DNA of 64,000 nt from Metabacillus litoralis (GCF_020524045.1 NZ_JAIVKL010000001.1:62001-126000); one strand, 5' to 3'. Numbered from the stretch's first letter, positions 44,736 through 53,418 are shown. Numbers and translations are program-made. Notes: generated by a model from the sequence alone, not told the origin.

Positions 44736-44897
44736 ATGAAAGAAACCTTAGAAGTATTTATCCCTTCCTGGATTCAAATATTCTATAGCATGTTAGCATT
44801 TTTCATCCCTTTTTCTTTATACAGAGTTAGTAATTTATTTTACAAAAAAGGAAATCCAAGCTGGAAAAAGGAAGAAATGAGGAACCAAGAAGAGTAA
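44736..44897 (+). CDS. Small membrane protein of the germination operon (GerD-subunit-like)
   Basis: A 53-codon gene 65 bp after the C subunit. AAAGGAGAG precedes ATG 44736 by about 7 nt. The protein starts MKETLEVFIPSWIQ, then has one hydrophobic helix (about residues 14-30) and a basic tail with KKGNPSWKKEE. Some gerA-type operons carry a fourth small membrane gene, such as gerKD in B. subtilis, that tunes receptor output. Those usually have two helices and about 70 residues, so this is a shorter version. The role is inferred from position and form. Confidence 0.6.
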   Translation: MKETLEVFIPSWIQIFYSMLAFFIPFSLYRVSNLFYKKGNPSWKKEEMRNQEE

Positions 44898-45038
44898 GAA
44901 ACAAAGCAAGATTCGAGATAAACCTTTTTTCCTGTAAAATTTAACGTATAATAAACATATTCAGATTTTGCATATGATACTTTTTTGAAGAGAATCCTAT
45001 TTATAAAGTTGAATAATCCAATTAAATGAGGTTTATAT

Positions 45039-46484
45039 ATGACTAAAGGTAATTTTGAAGAGTTTAAATTAAGTGATGAAATAAAGAGATCTTTACAAGT
45101 ATTAAAATATGATACACCTACTGAGGTTCAACGTGAAGTCTTGCCAAAAGCATTTAATAAACAAGATCTTGTTGTCAAATCTCAAACAGGTAGTGGAAAA
45201 ACAGCATCATTTGGTATTCCGCTTTGTGAAATGATCAATTGGGAAGAAAGAAAACCTCAAGCTTTGATATTAACACCAACACGTGAGCTTGCTGTTCAAG
45301 TTCGAGAAGATATCACAAATATCGGTCGTTTTAAACGAATTAAAGCAATGGCGGTCTACGGAAAAGAACCTTTTGCAAAACAAAAGGAAGAATTAAAGCA
45401 AAAAACTCATGTTGTAGTAGGAACTCCTGGTCGTGTAATGGATCATATTGAAAGAGGAACTTTATCTTTAGAAAAAATTGAATACCTTGTGATTGATGAA
45501 GCAGATGAAATGCTTAATATGGGATTCATTGATGAAGTTGAAGGAATAATTAAAGAGTTACCTAATGACCGGGTAACAATGGTCTTTTCAGCAACTTTAC
45601 CAAAAGATGTTGAAAATCTCTGTCATCAATACATGAAGAACCCTACACAGATTGAAATTGCGGCTAAAGAGATAACAACAAATACAATTGAGCACAAGCT
45701 CATAACCGTGAAGGAACAAGAAAAAATATCACTTCTAAAAGATTTAATAGTTGTAGAAAATCCTGATAGCTGCATCATTTTTTGTCGTACAAAGGATAAC
45801 GTTGATACTGTTTTCTCACAACTGGATCATGCTAATTATTCTGTTGAAAAACTTCATGGCGGTTTAGAGCAAGAAGATCGTTTTGCTGTGATGGATGGTT
45901 TCAAAATCGGGAATTTTCGATATTTAGTGGCCACAGATGTAGCGGCAAGAGGAATTGATATTGATAATGTCACACTTGTGATAAATTATGATGTACCAAT
46001 GGAAAAAGAAAGCTATGTTCACAGAACTGGTCGAACAGGCCGCGCAGGCAATAAAGGGAAAGCAATCACCTTTGCAACACCATTTGAAGATAAATTTGTT
46101 CGTGCAATTGAAAGATACATCGGCTTTGATATACCTGCAATTGATGCTCCGACTAAAGAGGATGTAAGCAAAAATAAAGAAGCCTTTGAAGAAAAAATAA
46201 GTGGACGACGAGTGGTGAAAAATAACAAAACAGCAAGAATTAATAAAGATATTACAAAACTTCATTTTAACGGTGGCAAAAAGAAAAAACTTAGAGCAGT
46301 TGACTTTGTTGGGACAATTTCCAACATCTCTGGTGTAACTGCAGAAGACATCGGAATAATTACCATTCAAGATCAATTATCTTATGTTGATATCCTTAAT
46401 GGAAAAGGTTCGTTGGTTTTACAAGCCATGGAGCACACTACTATTAAAGGTAAAAAATTAAAGGTAAGTATCGCGATCAAGTAG
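45039..46484 (+). CDS. dbpA: ATP-dependent RNA helicase DbpA (YxiN-like)
   Basis: A DEAD-box helicase that remodels 23S rRNA during large-subunit assembly. The 481-residue protein has SQTGSGKT (48-55), [39 protein letters not shown] and [10 protein letters not shown] in order. From about residue 405 the DbpA RNA-binding domain follows ([35 protein letters not shown]). That domain distinguishes it from other DEAD-box proteins and, in the family, binds hairpin 92 of 23S rRNA. ATG follows a GAGGT site. It ends 50 bp before a terminator. Confidence 0.9.
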   Translation: MTKGNFEEFKLSDEIKRSLQVLKYDTPTEVQREVLPKAFNKQDLVVKSQTGSGKTASFGIPLCEMINWEERKPQALILTPTRELAVQVREDITNIGRFKRIKAMAVYGKEPFAKQKEELKQKTHVVVGTPGRVMDHIERGTLSLEKIEYLVIDEADEMLNMGFIDEVEGIIKELPNDRVTMVFSATLPKDVENLCHQYMKNPTQIEIAAKEITTNTIEHKLITVKEQEKISLLKDLIVVENPDSCIIFCRTKDNVDTVFSQLDHANYSVEKLHGGLEQEDRFAVMDGFKIGNFRYLVATDVAARGIDIDNVTLVINYDVPMEKESYVHRTGRTGRAGNKGKAITFATPFEDKFVRAIERYIGFDIPAIDAPTKEDVSKNKEAFEEKISGRRVVKNNKTARINKDITKLHFNGGKKKKLRAVDFVGTISNISGVTAEDIGIITIQDQLSYVDILNGKGSLVLQAMEHTTIKGKKLKVSIAIK

Positions 46485-46535
46485 TTTTATTTTTTATAAA
46501 AAGTTTGAAGGCTTCATAGATATAAAATAAATGTT

Positions 46536-46568
46536 AAGTTCAAATCATTTAAGATTTGAACTTTTTTC
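46536..46568 (+). terminator. Terminator after dbpA
   Basis: AAGTTCAAATC (46536-46546) pairs perfectly with GATTTGAACTT (46553-46563) over a 6-nt loop, with a T run. The gap from 46,569 to 47,154 is AT-rich; I see no gene in it, only very short stop-rich frames. Confidence 0.9.
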
Positions 46569-47081
46569 GATGAATAAATATAATGGCCATTAATAAAAAA
46601 ATTAAAAAAACTCCACACAATTATACTCAAATATTTGTGATATGATATTTCAAAATAACTATAATCGAAGTAAATGAAAAAAAAAACCGATGTTTGACTG
46701 AATTATAATTATATTAAAATAACATAACAGAGTATGTTCAGATATTTACTTTGAGTTAGCTGGAAAAAGAAGACTTGTAGAGATTTATTCTATGGAACAA
46801 GTAGGGTCAAAGCCATCTATAACATTAACCAAAAGGTGAATATGAAATTACTAAAATTAAGAGCATCTCTTGCTAGTTCTCCCGTTAATTTATCGAGTAA
46901 AACAACATGTACCCTTTGATGAAATTATGCTAACTTTTGATATCATATATAAACAGCATGAACAATCGAAATAATTATTTGTAGACAGTATTCTACAATG
47001 ATTTAGTTTGTTTGTGTTACATTCACATCCAAGACTAGTGTAATCACAAGCTAATCACTTTTAAATTCTTAATTAATTGTT

Positions 47082-47108
47082 TATAATAATTTGTCTGTAT
47101 AACTACAG
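47082..47108 (+). promoter_or_regulatory. Possible -10 element and operator of the second MFS gene
   Basis: TATAAT at 47082-47087 is followed by the palindrome CTGTA-taac-TACAG at 47095-47108, where transcription would start. The layout suits a repressor, but no regulator gene is adjacent and the -35 match is weak. Confidence 0.3.
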
Positions 47109-47154
47109 TATAAATTTATGATTGATTCAATGTAGAAATGGGGAAGGAATTAGG

Positions 47155-48561
47155 ATGAATTCATCAAGTTATAATAAAACGACAATTGTTACCCTGTTGC
47201 TTGCTGGCTCATTTATTGCCATACTAAATCAAACATTAATGATTACGGCAATACCACCAATTATGAAAGAAATGGGTGTGACTGCAAATAGTGCACAATG
47301 GCTGACAACTGTATTTATGTGTGTGAATGGAATTATGATTCCGATAAGCGCATTTTTATTAGAGAAATTTACAACTAGACAGCTATTTATTACAGCTATG
47401 AGTGTTTTTGCATTTGGAACATTAGTTGCTGCGATCGCTCCTAATTTCGAGGTTTTACTATTAGGGCGAGTGATTCAATCTAGCGGAGCTGGTGTTATGC
47501 TACCACTTATGACCACTGTATTCTTAATGATTTTCCCTATAAACAAGCGTGGTGCTGCAATGGGACTTATAGGTCTTGTTATATCCTTTGCTCCAGCAAT
47601 CGGCCCAGCTTTATCAGGTTGGATCACCTCACATTATTCATGGAGAGTCTTATTTTTTATTATTTTACCAATTGCACTTATAGATATAGTTGTTGCCATA
47701 TTCGCTCTAAAAAACGTAACTGAAATCACAAAGCCAAAGCTAGATATCGTATCAATTATGTTTTCCACCTTAGGTTTTGGAGGCCTTCTATACGGATTTA
47801 CTTCTGCAGGAAACAACGGTTGGTTAGATCCAATTACGCTGACTACTGTAAGTGTTGGTGTGTTATCACTGATTTTATTTATAACAAGACAGCTGCGTTT
47901 AGAGCATCCAATGCTTGAATTTAGAGTGTTTAAATTTTCAATTTTTCCTTTTGCTGTTATCATCGGGATGATTACGTTTATGGGCTTGATCGGTGTTGAA
48001 ACGATTATTCCATTATTTATGCAAGATATGCGGAATTTCACAGCATTTGAAGCAGGTTTAGCTTTGTTGCCAGGTGCTCTTATCACTGGAATTTTATCAC
48101 CGATTATTGGTCGTGTATTTGATAAAATTGGTGCTCGTTGGTTAGTTATTACTGGTTTATCAATCTTAACAATATCCACATTTGCTTTCTCGAGTCTAGA
48201 TACAGAAACAAGTTTCACATACATTACTGTGATGTATGGAGTAAGAATGTTTGGTTTAGCTATGGTCTTAATGCCTGTACAAACTGCTGCATTAAATCAG
48301 CTGCCAAAACGACTTATCCCACACGGAGCCGCGATGGATAACACGATGAGAATGATCGCAGCATCAGTTGGTACAGCAATACTCGTAACAGTTATGACAA
48401 CAACAGAAACACTTGCTGAACAAAAATCTGAGGTGCTTCGTCCTGACATATTTGGAGCTAATATTGCCTTTATAGTTGTTGCCGTTCTTTCATTAATCGG
48501 ACTGTTTTTTGCGTTTTTTATAACAAGTTCACAAAAATCATCACAAGTAAATAATGAATAG
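47155..48561 (+). CDS. MFS drug-efflux transporter, 14-helix DHA2 family (LmrB/EmrB-like)
   Basis: ATG 47155 follows GGAAGGA by 6 nt. The 468-residue protein has about fourteen hydrophobic helices. ITAIPPIMKEMGVTANSAQWLTTVFMC is the DHA2 opening, followed by LLGRVIQSSGAGVMLPLMTTVFLMIFP and RGAAMGLIGLVISFAPAIGPALSGWI (motif C, typical of antiporters). LPGALITGILSPIIGRVFDKIGARW lies in the second half. It probably exports lipophilic drugs with proton exchange. The substrate is not deducible. Confidence 0.87.
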   Translation: MNSSSYNKTTIVTLLLAGSFIAILNQTLMITAIPPIMKEMGVTANSAQWLTTVFMCVNGIMIPISAFLLEKFTTRQLFITAMSVFAFGTLVAAIAPNFEVLLLGRVIQSSGAGVMLPLMTTVFLMIFPINKRGAAMGLIGLVISFAPAIGPALSGWITSHYSWRVLFFIILPIALIDIVVAIFALKNVTEITKPKLDIVSIMFSTLGFGGLLYGFTSAGNNGWLDPITLTTVSVGVLSLILFITRQLRLEHPMLEFRVFKFSIFPFAVIIGMITFMGLIGVETIIPLFMQDMRNFTAFEAGLALLPGALITGILSPIIGRVFDKIGARWLVITGLSILTISTFAFSSLDTETSFTYITVMYGVRMFGLAMVLMPVQTAALNQLPKRLIPHGAAMDNTMRMIAASVGTAILVTVMTTTETLAEQKSEVLRPDIFGANIAFIVVAVLSLIGLFFAFFITSSQKSSQVNNE

Positions 48562-48567
48562 AGGGAG

Positions 48568-48602
48568 GACTTTGCTGAAGTAATCAGCAAAGTCTTTTTT
48601 TT
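48568..48602 (+). terminator. Terminator after the DHA2 transporter gene
   Basis: GACTTTGCTGA (48568-48578) pairs perfectly with TCAGCAAAGTC (48584-48594) over a 5-nt loop, followed by eight T residues. Confidence 0.92.
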
Positions 48603-48667
48603 ATTTATGCATAAAGATTCTCCAATCGATCATTCTAAATAGAAGATAAAAAAAGGAGATTAAAAAA

Positions 48668-48895
48668 ATGGATACATTTGAAATAACACACATGATTATT
48701 GATGAACATTTTAATGGTGAAGAATCAGTTACAACAGATTTTACTCACAACAATAAAGATTACAGCATTACTTTTAAAAAATCAGATCTCGAAGTAGTAA
48801 ACACCTGGATTTTTGAAGAAGAAACATCACTTCCGGCTAATTTATCAGAAAATATGATTGAATTACTTAGAGAAGAGGTAAAGAAAAACATATAA
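48668..48895 (+). CDS. Hypothetical 75-residue acidic protein
   Basis: I do not recognise this protein. It is acidic, has no membrane segment and starts at ATG 48668 after AAAGGAG. Predicted beta strands around VTTDFTHNNKDYSITF and a C-terminal helix SENMIELLREEVKK are visible. It ends 19 bp before the copZ-like gene with a shared terminator, so the two form an operon. A metal or stress-linked role would be guesswork. Confidence 0.65.
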   Translation: MDTFEITHMIIDEHFNGEESVTTDFTHNNKDYSITFKKSDLEVVNTWIFEEETSLPANLSENMIELLREEVKKNI

Positions 48896-48914
48896 ATTAA
48901 AGGGAGATGATGGT

Positions 48915-49124
48915 ATGGAAAAGGTTTCGTTAAAAGTAAAAGGAATGTCATGTGATCATTGTGTAAAGAGCATGGAAGAAAACGTTGGAACATTAAACGG
49001 AGTTGATAGATTATTGGTTGATTTAGAGAAAGAAAATGTCTTTATTGAATATAATAATGACATTGTTTCACTAGATAAACTGAAAGAGACAATTGAAGAG
49101 CAAGGATATGAAGTTAAAAGTTAA
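48915..49124 (+). CDS. copZ: Copper chaperone CopZ-like (heavy-metal-associated domain)
   Basis: A 69-residue protein consisting of one HMA domain. The metal site is GMSCDHC near residue 11, and the rest follows the CopZ pattern (VDLEKENVFIEY, LKETIEEQGYEV). It should bind Cu(I) and hand it to a P-type ATPase. No copA or csoR lies in the window; in B. subtilis copZ is next to copA, so this copy is separated. ATG 48915 follows AAGGGAG. Confidence 0.85.
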   Translation: MEKVSLKVKGMSCDHCVKSMEENVGTLNGVDRLLVDLEKENVFIEYNNDIVSLDKLKETIEEQGYEVKS

Positions 49125-49141
49125 TGTATATTCAAACCATT

Positions 49142-49188
49142 AAAAAGCCGAGAATTCAACAAGTGATATGTTGAATTCTCGGCTTTTT
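49142..49188. terminator. Terminator after copZ
   Basis: A perfect 19-bp stem: arms at 49142-49160 and 49170-49188, core GCCGAGAATTCAAC, 9-nt loop. A and T runs flank it, so it can act on both strands. Confidence 0.93.
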
Positions 49189-49343
49189 GTATCGGAAGTT
49201 TGTTAGCAAATGTATGATAACTACTCAACTTTTTTCCACGATTAATAAATCAAATCTAAACAAACCTTGAGGAATGTTTTGAATAGTATTGTTATATTTC
49301 ATAGAATTTGAAATAATTAGAAAAAAAGAATAAAAGGGAGGGC

Positions 49344-50564
49344 ATGATGAACAACACAGTACAATTAACTATCTTCATTTCCACTATCGTCCTTATACTG
49401 GTATTTTATCGAAAATCAAAAGAGGAGGAACCATTTTTACTTCTAAAGTTATTTGGATTTACTTTTCTTGGAGCCTTTATGCTGGATTTAAATGGACTAA
49501 AGCTACCATTAGGTTTTGCTGTATTTCTATTGTTTTTCCGTCAACCTAAAGTTAATGCTAAGACAAAAAATTTTGCAGCCTATATTGGATTAGTCATTTT
49601 TGTGCTCGGTATATTGATTCCGCAAATTGAAAATATGATCTATGAAAGGACACTTCATGTTGATATATTAGATACAAATTTTTATAGTGGAAGCTTATTA
49701 GAGGAAATAGAAAATCTAAGGAATCAGTTGGATATGGATGATAATAGCATTGAATTAAGTGAGCTTGAGTTAACCATTGATGAAGATGGAACGTATGAAG
49801 GGTTTAAGCTAGAGCTTGTAGAGCAAAATTATGAAGGTACGGTAAACTACTATAACATTGATCTTTCTAATGACAAAAGACGTCTTGAAATAAAAAGGCA
49901 AAAGGTTAAAGAGTATGAATACCAGAATAATTATATGTATACTGACGCAAAGCTCGTGCTTGGTAATCTTGACCTCGTTACAGATTCAATGCTTGACTTT
50001 GAAGGGTACAAGTATATTCAGCTTATAACAGACGGTCGGCGTGTTAACTATGCTGATAAAGGAAAAGAAAATTTCCAAATAAACACGGCAGGCAAAAATA
50101 AGATTGATAACAACCAACTTCCAGTACAAGCAATTGTGGTAAGTTTATGCAAAGGTAATAAAATAGACGAATACCAAAATCTATATGATTGCAAACATGA
50201 TGATGAACGGTTCTTGCTAGACATGCTAAAACATGAGATAGATCTAACTGAATCCTCAGTTATAGATGCAGTTAGACAGAAATCAGCTGAGATTGATGAG
50301 TGGCTCATGAAGCATGTTGGTGATTTTATTGGGTTCGAAAAAAATGGGGAATTTATTCTTATTAAAGACGGTGTTGAAGAGAAGGTGCCGGAGTCAGAAT
50401 ATATGATGACTTTGAAAGAAACACCTTTAACTACCATTACTCAAAACGAACATAATAATTTATGGGAGGTAACAGTCGAAAATCCCTATGGTGATGCTCC
50501 TCACATAATGGAGTTTACATTTGATGGAGAAAGACGGGAAATTCTTGAATTGAAATTTCGTTAA
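49344..50564 (+). CDS. Hypothetical membrane-anchored protein
   Basis: A 406-residue protein I do not recognise. It has three hydrophobic segments in the first 110 residues, around TIFISTIVLILVFYR, LFGFTFLGAFMLDLNG and FAAYIGLVIFVLGILIPQ. A large, charged, probably extracytoplasmic domain follows, rich in acidic residues and beta-prone. LLEEIENLRNQLDMDDNSIE may be a short coiled coil. Two ATG codons overlap at 49344 and 49347 after AAGGGAGGG. It stands alone between a terminator and the XerS-like gene. No function is proposed. Confidence 0.7.
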   Translation: MMNNTVQLTIFISTIVLILVFYRKSKEEEPFLLLKLFGFTFLGAFMLDLNGLKLPLGFAVFLLFFRQPKVNAKTKNFAAYIGLVIFVLGILIPQIENMIYERTLHVDILDTNFYSGSLLEEIENLRNQLDMDDNSIELSELELTIDEDGTYEGFKLELVEQNYEGTVNYYNIDLSNDKRRLEIKRQKVKEYEYQNNYMYTDAKLVLGNLDLVTDSMLDFEGYKYIQLITDGRRVNYADKGKENFQINTAGKNKIDNNQLPVQAIVVSLCKGNKIDEYQNLYDCKHDDERFLLDMLKHEIDLTESSVIDAVRQKSAEIDEWLMKHVGDFIGFEKNGEFILIKDGVEEKVPESEYMMTLKETPLTTITQNEHNNLWEVTVENPYGDAPHIMEFTFDGERREILELKFR

Positions 50565-50605
50565 ATACATTAACAGACGATTTATAATTATAAAGAAGAT
50601 CGATA

Positions 50606-50642
50606 TGACACAAAGTATTTATTAATTTAAATGTTTGTGTCA
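50606..50642. repeat. Inverted repeat upstream of the XerS-like gene (outer)
   Basis: TGACACAAA (50606-50614) and TTTGTGTCA (50634-50642) form a perfect 9-bp inverted repeat with a 19-nt spacer, 40 bp after the hypothetical gene. It is not followed by a T run, so it is not an obvious terminator. Confidence 0.45.
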
Positions 50643-50710
50643 TGAGATCAAATATTTAAACTAGAATAGATGTTTGTGTAACAAAAGGTGTGTACAATAA
50701 AACAAATACA

Positions 50711-50742
50711 TTATTACGTAAAATATAAATTTGACGTAATAA
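50711..50742. repeat. Inverted repeat upstream of the XerS-like gene (inner, overlapping a possible -35)
   Basis: TTATTACGT (50711-50719) and ACGTAATAA (50734-50742) are perfect 9-bp arms with a 14-nt AT spacer. The total of 32 bp is close to the length of a recombinase (dif-type) site. TTGACG at 50731-50736 and TATGTA at 50753-50758 could be a promoter, so the repeat might also be an operator. Confidence 0.45.
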
Positions 50743-50794
50743 ACTACACAATTATGTATTTATAAGGTACAATATGATTATCGAGGTGAAAATT

Positions 50795-51874
50795 ATGGCA
50801 AATGAATCACAACAGCAACATTATAAAAAACTTCAAGTTTTACTTAAAGAATTACCATGGTATGTTGAAGAATACATCGATCATAAACGACGTAAGCTTT
50901 CTGCTGCATCTTTACTCAACTATTGCCATGATTATAAAATCTTTTTCAACTGGATCATTGCTGAGCAACTTTATGAAGGTAATTTAACAGAAATTCCATT
51001 AGAGCTATTAGAAAAACTAACGGTCCAGCAAGTTGAAGGTTTTTTACATGCCCTACAATATCAATTACATAACAAAGAAATCACTGTTAATCGTAAATTA
51101 TCTGCATTAAAATCATTATTTAATTACCTACAGAATATTGCCGAAACCCGTGATCTAAAGCCCTATCTCAACCGAAATGTAATGGCAAAAATTGAATTTA
51201 ATGAACTTAAGGACAGTATGGAAACAATCGCAAATAAAATGGAAGGCAAAATTTTGCTTGGTGATGAATATGAGAATTTCAGAAGATTTATAGCTAGTGA
51301 CTATGGTGAAAGCATAAAAGAAAATAAAAAACTAGTAAACTTTTATTCATTAAATAAAGAGCGAGATACGGCGATCGTTTCATTAATTTTAGGCTCTGGA
51401 TTACGTCTCTCTGAAGTTGTAAATCTAGATTTAGATGATATTGATTTCAAAAAATTCACTGCAAGAGTCATTCGTAAAGGAAACAAAGAACAATACGTCT
51501 ATTTCAGTAAAATTGCGATGGATGATTTACTGGAGTATTTAAAAATTCGTGAAAAACGCTATGATGTAGAGAAAAATAACAAAGCCTTATTTGTTGCTGC
51601 AGCTATGGGCCCAAAAGGTAAATCTAGAAGGTTAACCGGTAGATCTATTGAGAAATTAATTGAAAAATATGCTACGGCATTCGGTAAACCTTCCCTTTCC
51701 GTACATAAGTTACGACATTCTTTTGCAACAAGATATCACGCTGAAATAAACGATGTTCCCAAATTAAGAAGGCAGTTAGGTCATTCATCGATTCAAACGA
51801 CAATGATTTATACTCATATTAGAAATGATGATTTAAGAAGCGCTGTTGATAAAATGGATATGCCAAAAGAGTAA
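50795..51874 (+). CDS. xerS: Tyrosine recombinase, XerS-like
   Basis: A 359-residue site-specific recombinase. ATG 50795 follows GAGGTG by 6 nt. The N-terminal half is an all-helical SAM-like DNA-binding domain with NYCHDYKIFFNWI and RKLSALKSLFNYLQ. The catalytic domain has the arginine in GSGLRLSEVVNLDL, the lysine hairpin VIRKGNKEQYVYF, HKLRHSFATRYH (second arginine and histidines) and LGHSSIQTTMIYTHI with the nucleophilic tyrosine. All catalytic residues are intact. The length and the long N-terminal domain fit the XerS group rather than XerC/XerD, a group best known from streptococci for chromosome-dimer resolution. Its role here is inferred. Confidence 0.82.
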   Translation: MANESQQQHYKKLQVLLKELPWYVEEYIDHKRRKLSAASLLNYCHDYKIFFNWIIAEQLYEGNLTEIPLELLEKLTVQQVEGFLHALQYQLHNKEITVNRKLSALKSLFNYLQNIAETRDLKPYLNRNVMAKIEFNELKDSMETIANKMEGKILLGDEYENFRRFIASDYGESIKENKKLVNFYSLNKERDTAIVSLILGSGLRLSEVVNLDLDDIDFKKFTARVIRKGNKEQYVYFSKIAMDDLLEYLKIREKRYDVEKNNKALFVAAAMGPKGKSRRLTGRSIEKLIEKYATAFGKPSLSVHKLRHSFATRYHAEINDVPKLRRQLGHSSIQTTMIYTHIRNDDLRSAVDKMDMPKE

Positions 51875-51888
51875 ATCAGAAATTCATT

Positions 51889-52107
51889 TTATCTCTTTTT
51901 CTTTTTAGAATCTTTTTCGAGTATTTGATTTTTAAGATGTTTATCTAGAGATACAAGAACATGGAAATGATTTTCTTCAACTTCCTTAATACTTAATACC
52001 TTACCTTTACGACCTTTAATTTTAATCGTCTCATCTATATTAGGTATATTTGTTAAGAATTGAGTCAACACGATCGATCCTTCGTCTATAAAATGTACAA
52101 CAGACAT
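51889..52107 (-). CDS. Small hypothetical protein, conserved-looking
   Basis: A 72-residue protein on the opposite strand. AAAGGAG lies about 7 nt before its ATG, so it is probably real. The body FIDEGSIVLTQFLTNIPNIDETIKIKGRKGKVLSI is beta-prone, and the tail is lysine-rich (DSKKKKR). It may bind nucleic acid, but I do not recognise a family. It converges with the recombinase gene with no terminator between. Confidence 0.6.
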   Translation of the reverse strand: MSVVHFIDEGSIVLTQFLTNIPNIDETIKIKGRKGKVLSIKEVEENHFHVLVSLDKHLKNQILEKDSKKKKR

Positions 52108-52232
52108 ATTTTGTATCTCCTTTATTATAAAAGTGAGCCATTTCTAAGAGTACACGGCCCTATTTATACACTATTGGAGAAAGATCAAATATAGACCAAT
52201 AGAATTTTTTGAATGAAGATGGTGGTAATATA

Positions 52233-52604
52233 ATGTGGAAGTTAACAAATGGTAAATTAGTCCAAACAACAGATCAAAGCAGAGTCAAATTTAGAACAAA
52301 TATTAGTAAATCACTAATCGTTCATTTAAGTAAATTAGCTGATGAATATGATAGCCATCCGAATTATTTACTTGAAAATGGCTTACAAAACTTGCTATCA
52401 CATGGCACAATTACGTTTAATAAGGCTTTACGACCTAAAGATCGAGTCCAATACAAAACAACGTATGATAAGGAGCTATTGGCTGCTGTTAAAGAGTTTG
52501 CAAGCGAGAATACCCTTTATACTAATGATGTTTTGGAATACAGTGTAAGCTTTATTGACTTTAAAACAATTAAAAACAGTAGTTATAAACATCGGGTTGA
52601 ATAG
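52233..52604 (+). CDS. Small Bacillus protein of unknown role, often labelled rRNA methyltransferase
   Basis: A 123-residue protein. ATG 52233 follows a GGTGG site; the frame is open further 5'. WKLTNGKLVQTTDQSRVKFR is followed by two similar segments: ISKSLIVHLSKLADEYDSHPNYLLENGL and YDKELLAAVKEFASENTLYTNDVLEY. These look like two helical, possibly ribbon-helix-helix-like, repeats. Relatives in Bacillus are sometimes annotated as rRNA methyltransferases, but no SAM-binding motif is present, so I do not accept that name. Function unknown. Confidence 0.6.
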   Translation: MWKLTNGKLVQTTDQSRVKFRTNISKSLIVHLSKLADEYDSHPNYLLENGLQNLLSHGTITFNKALRPKDRVQYKTTYDKELLAAVKEFASENTLYTNDVLEYSVSFIDFKTIKNSSYKHRVE

Positions 52605-52681
52605 ACCCTTTTTCATGATTTTCTATAACGCCCCTAACATAATATATATTATAGGAAGTTAGAAAGAAAAACTCACATTAT

Positions 52682-52716
52682 GTCTCAATATCCTAGATTA
52701 CTTAAGGTATTGAGAC
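52682..52716. repeat. Inverted repeat after the 52233 gene
   Basis: GTCTCAATA (52682-52690) and TATTGAGAC (52708-52716) form a perfect 9-bp inverted repeat with a 17-nt loop. It may end the upstream transcript, though no T run follows on the plus strand. Confidence 0.4.
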
Positions 52717-52758
52717 GAAAAATTAAAAATTACCGAATATGACTTATTTCCTATAATA

Positions 52759-52801
52759 AACATTATTGTTAAGTTCCAGTCCTCTACTTAACGATAATGT
52801 T
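52759..52801. repeat. 15-bp inverted repeat upstream of the broken recombinase
   Basis: AACATTATTGTTAAG (52759-52773) and CTTAACGATAATGTT (52787-52801) pair over all 15 positions, one as a T-G pair, with a 13-nt spacer. A third, 8-bp repeat (CCAAATAA/TTATTTGG, 52872-52892) overlaps the ribosome site of the next gene. The cluster could be a regulatory or recombination site. Confidence 0.45.
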
Positions 52802-52904
52802 CTGGACCGTCAGGATAACTCACAAGCTCAGTCCAATAATTTTTGTATGGGATCATAATGGATTGGTACGTCCAAATAACCAACTTATTTGGAGGTCATG
52901 ACTC

Positions 52905-53418
52905 ATGGAATTTCAACAAGCATTAGATGATTTTTTACTGTATCTTGAAGTTGAACGAAATTATTCCTCCAATACCTTAGGTAGCTATGAAAGTGATTTA
53001 AACAATTTTCTTACTTTCTTGCTGAATCATAAGCATAGATGGTTAACAGATTTGGATGATCTCTCCCCCTCCCTTGTTCGCCGCTTTATTCAAAAATCCT
53101 ACGCGGCTTTGTCAGCCCTCGTACCATTCAACGCCGTATTTCCAGTTTAAAGTCTCTATGTCATTTTTGTCTAAAAGCAAAAATGACATAGAGACTTTAC
53201 AGTAGGAATCATTGCCCCAAAAACGTACAAACAATTACCTATTTACTTGAATATGAAGGGAATCAAACAAATATTCGCATCTCTAGCAGAAATAAGAGTC
53301 CCCTCTCTCTTCGAAATGAATCCATGTTTAAATTCTTAACATCGACTGGTATGCGATAGCAAGAGTAAGTTAACTTAACAAGGGAGCAGATTAAAACCCA
53401 AGTTCTCTAATTTAAAGG
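52905..53418 (+). pseudogene. Decayed tyrosine recombinase (XerC/XerD type)
   Basis: ATG 52905 follows GGAGGT. The first 65 or so codons are a clean recombinase N-terminal domain: LDDFLLYLEVERNYSSNTLGSYESDL. The frame then shifts to one reading RTIQRRISSLKSLCHFCLKA, is broken by an inverted duplication (53149-53198), and resumes as APKTYKQLPIYLNMKGIKQIF. It shifts again to LRNESMFKFLTSTGMR, hits a stop just at the expected catalytic arginine, and leaves a trace VNLTREQI. No catalytic domain remains. It lies 1 kb after the intact XerS-like gene but is a different subfamily. Confidence 0.85.
53149..53198. repeat. Perfect 21-bp inverted duplication inside the pseudogene
   Basis: The left arm (53149-53169, starting AAAGTCTCTATG) is coding sequence of the recombinase. 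The right arm (53178-53198, ending CATAGAGACTTT) is its exact reverse complement, and 8 nt separate them. The right arm does not fit the protein, so it looks like a copied insertion. Confidence 0.9.

Noticed and set aside
45924-46376. 150-codon minus-strand frame inside dbpA
   Set aside because: Antisense shadow of a clearly assigned DEAD-box gene, with no ribosome site.
47634-48224. 196-codon minus-strand frame inside the DHA2 transporter gene
   Set aside because: Antisense shadow of a transporter gene with full family motifs; no start signal.
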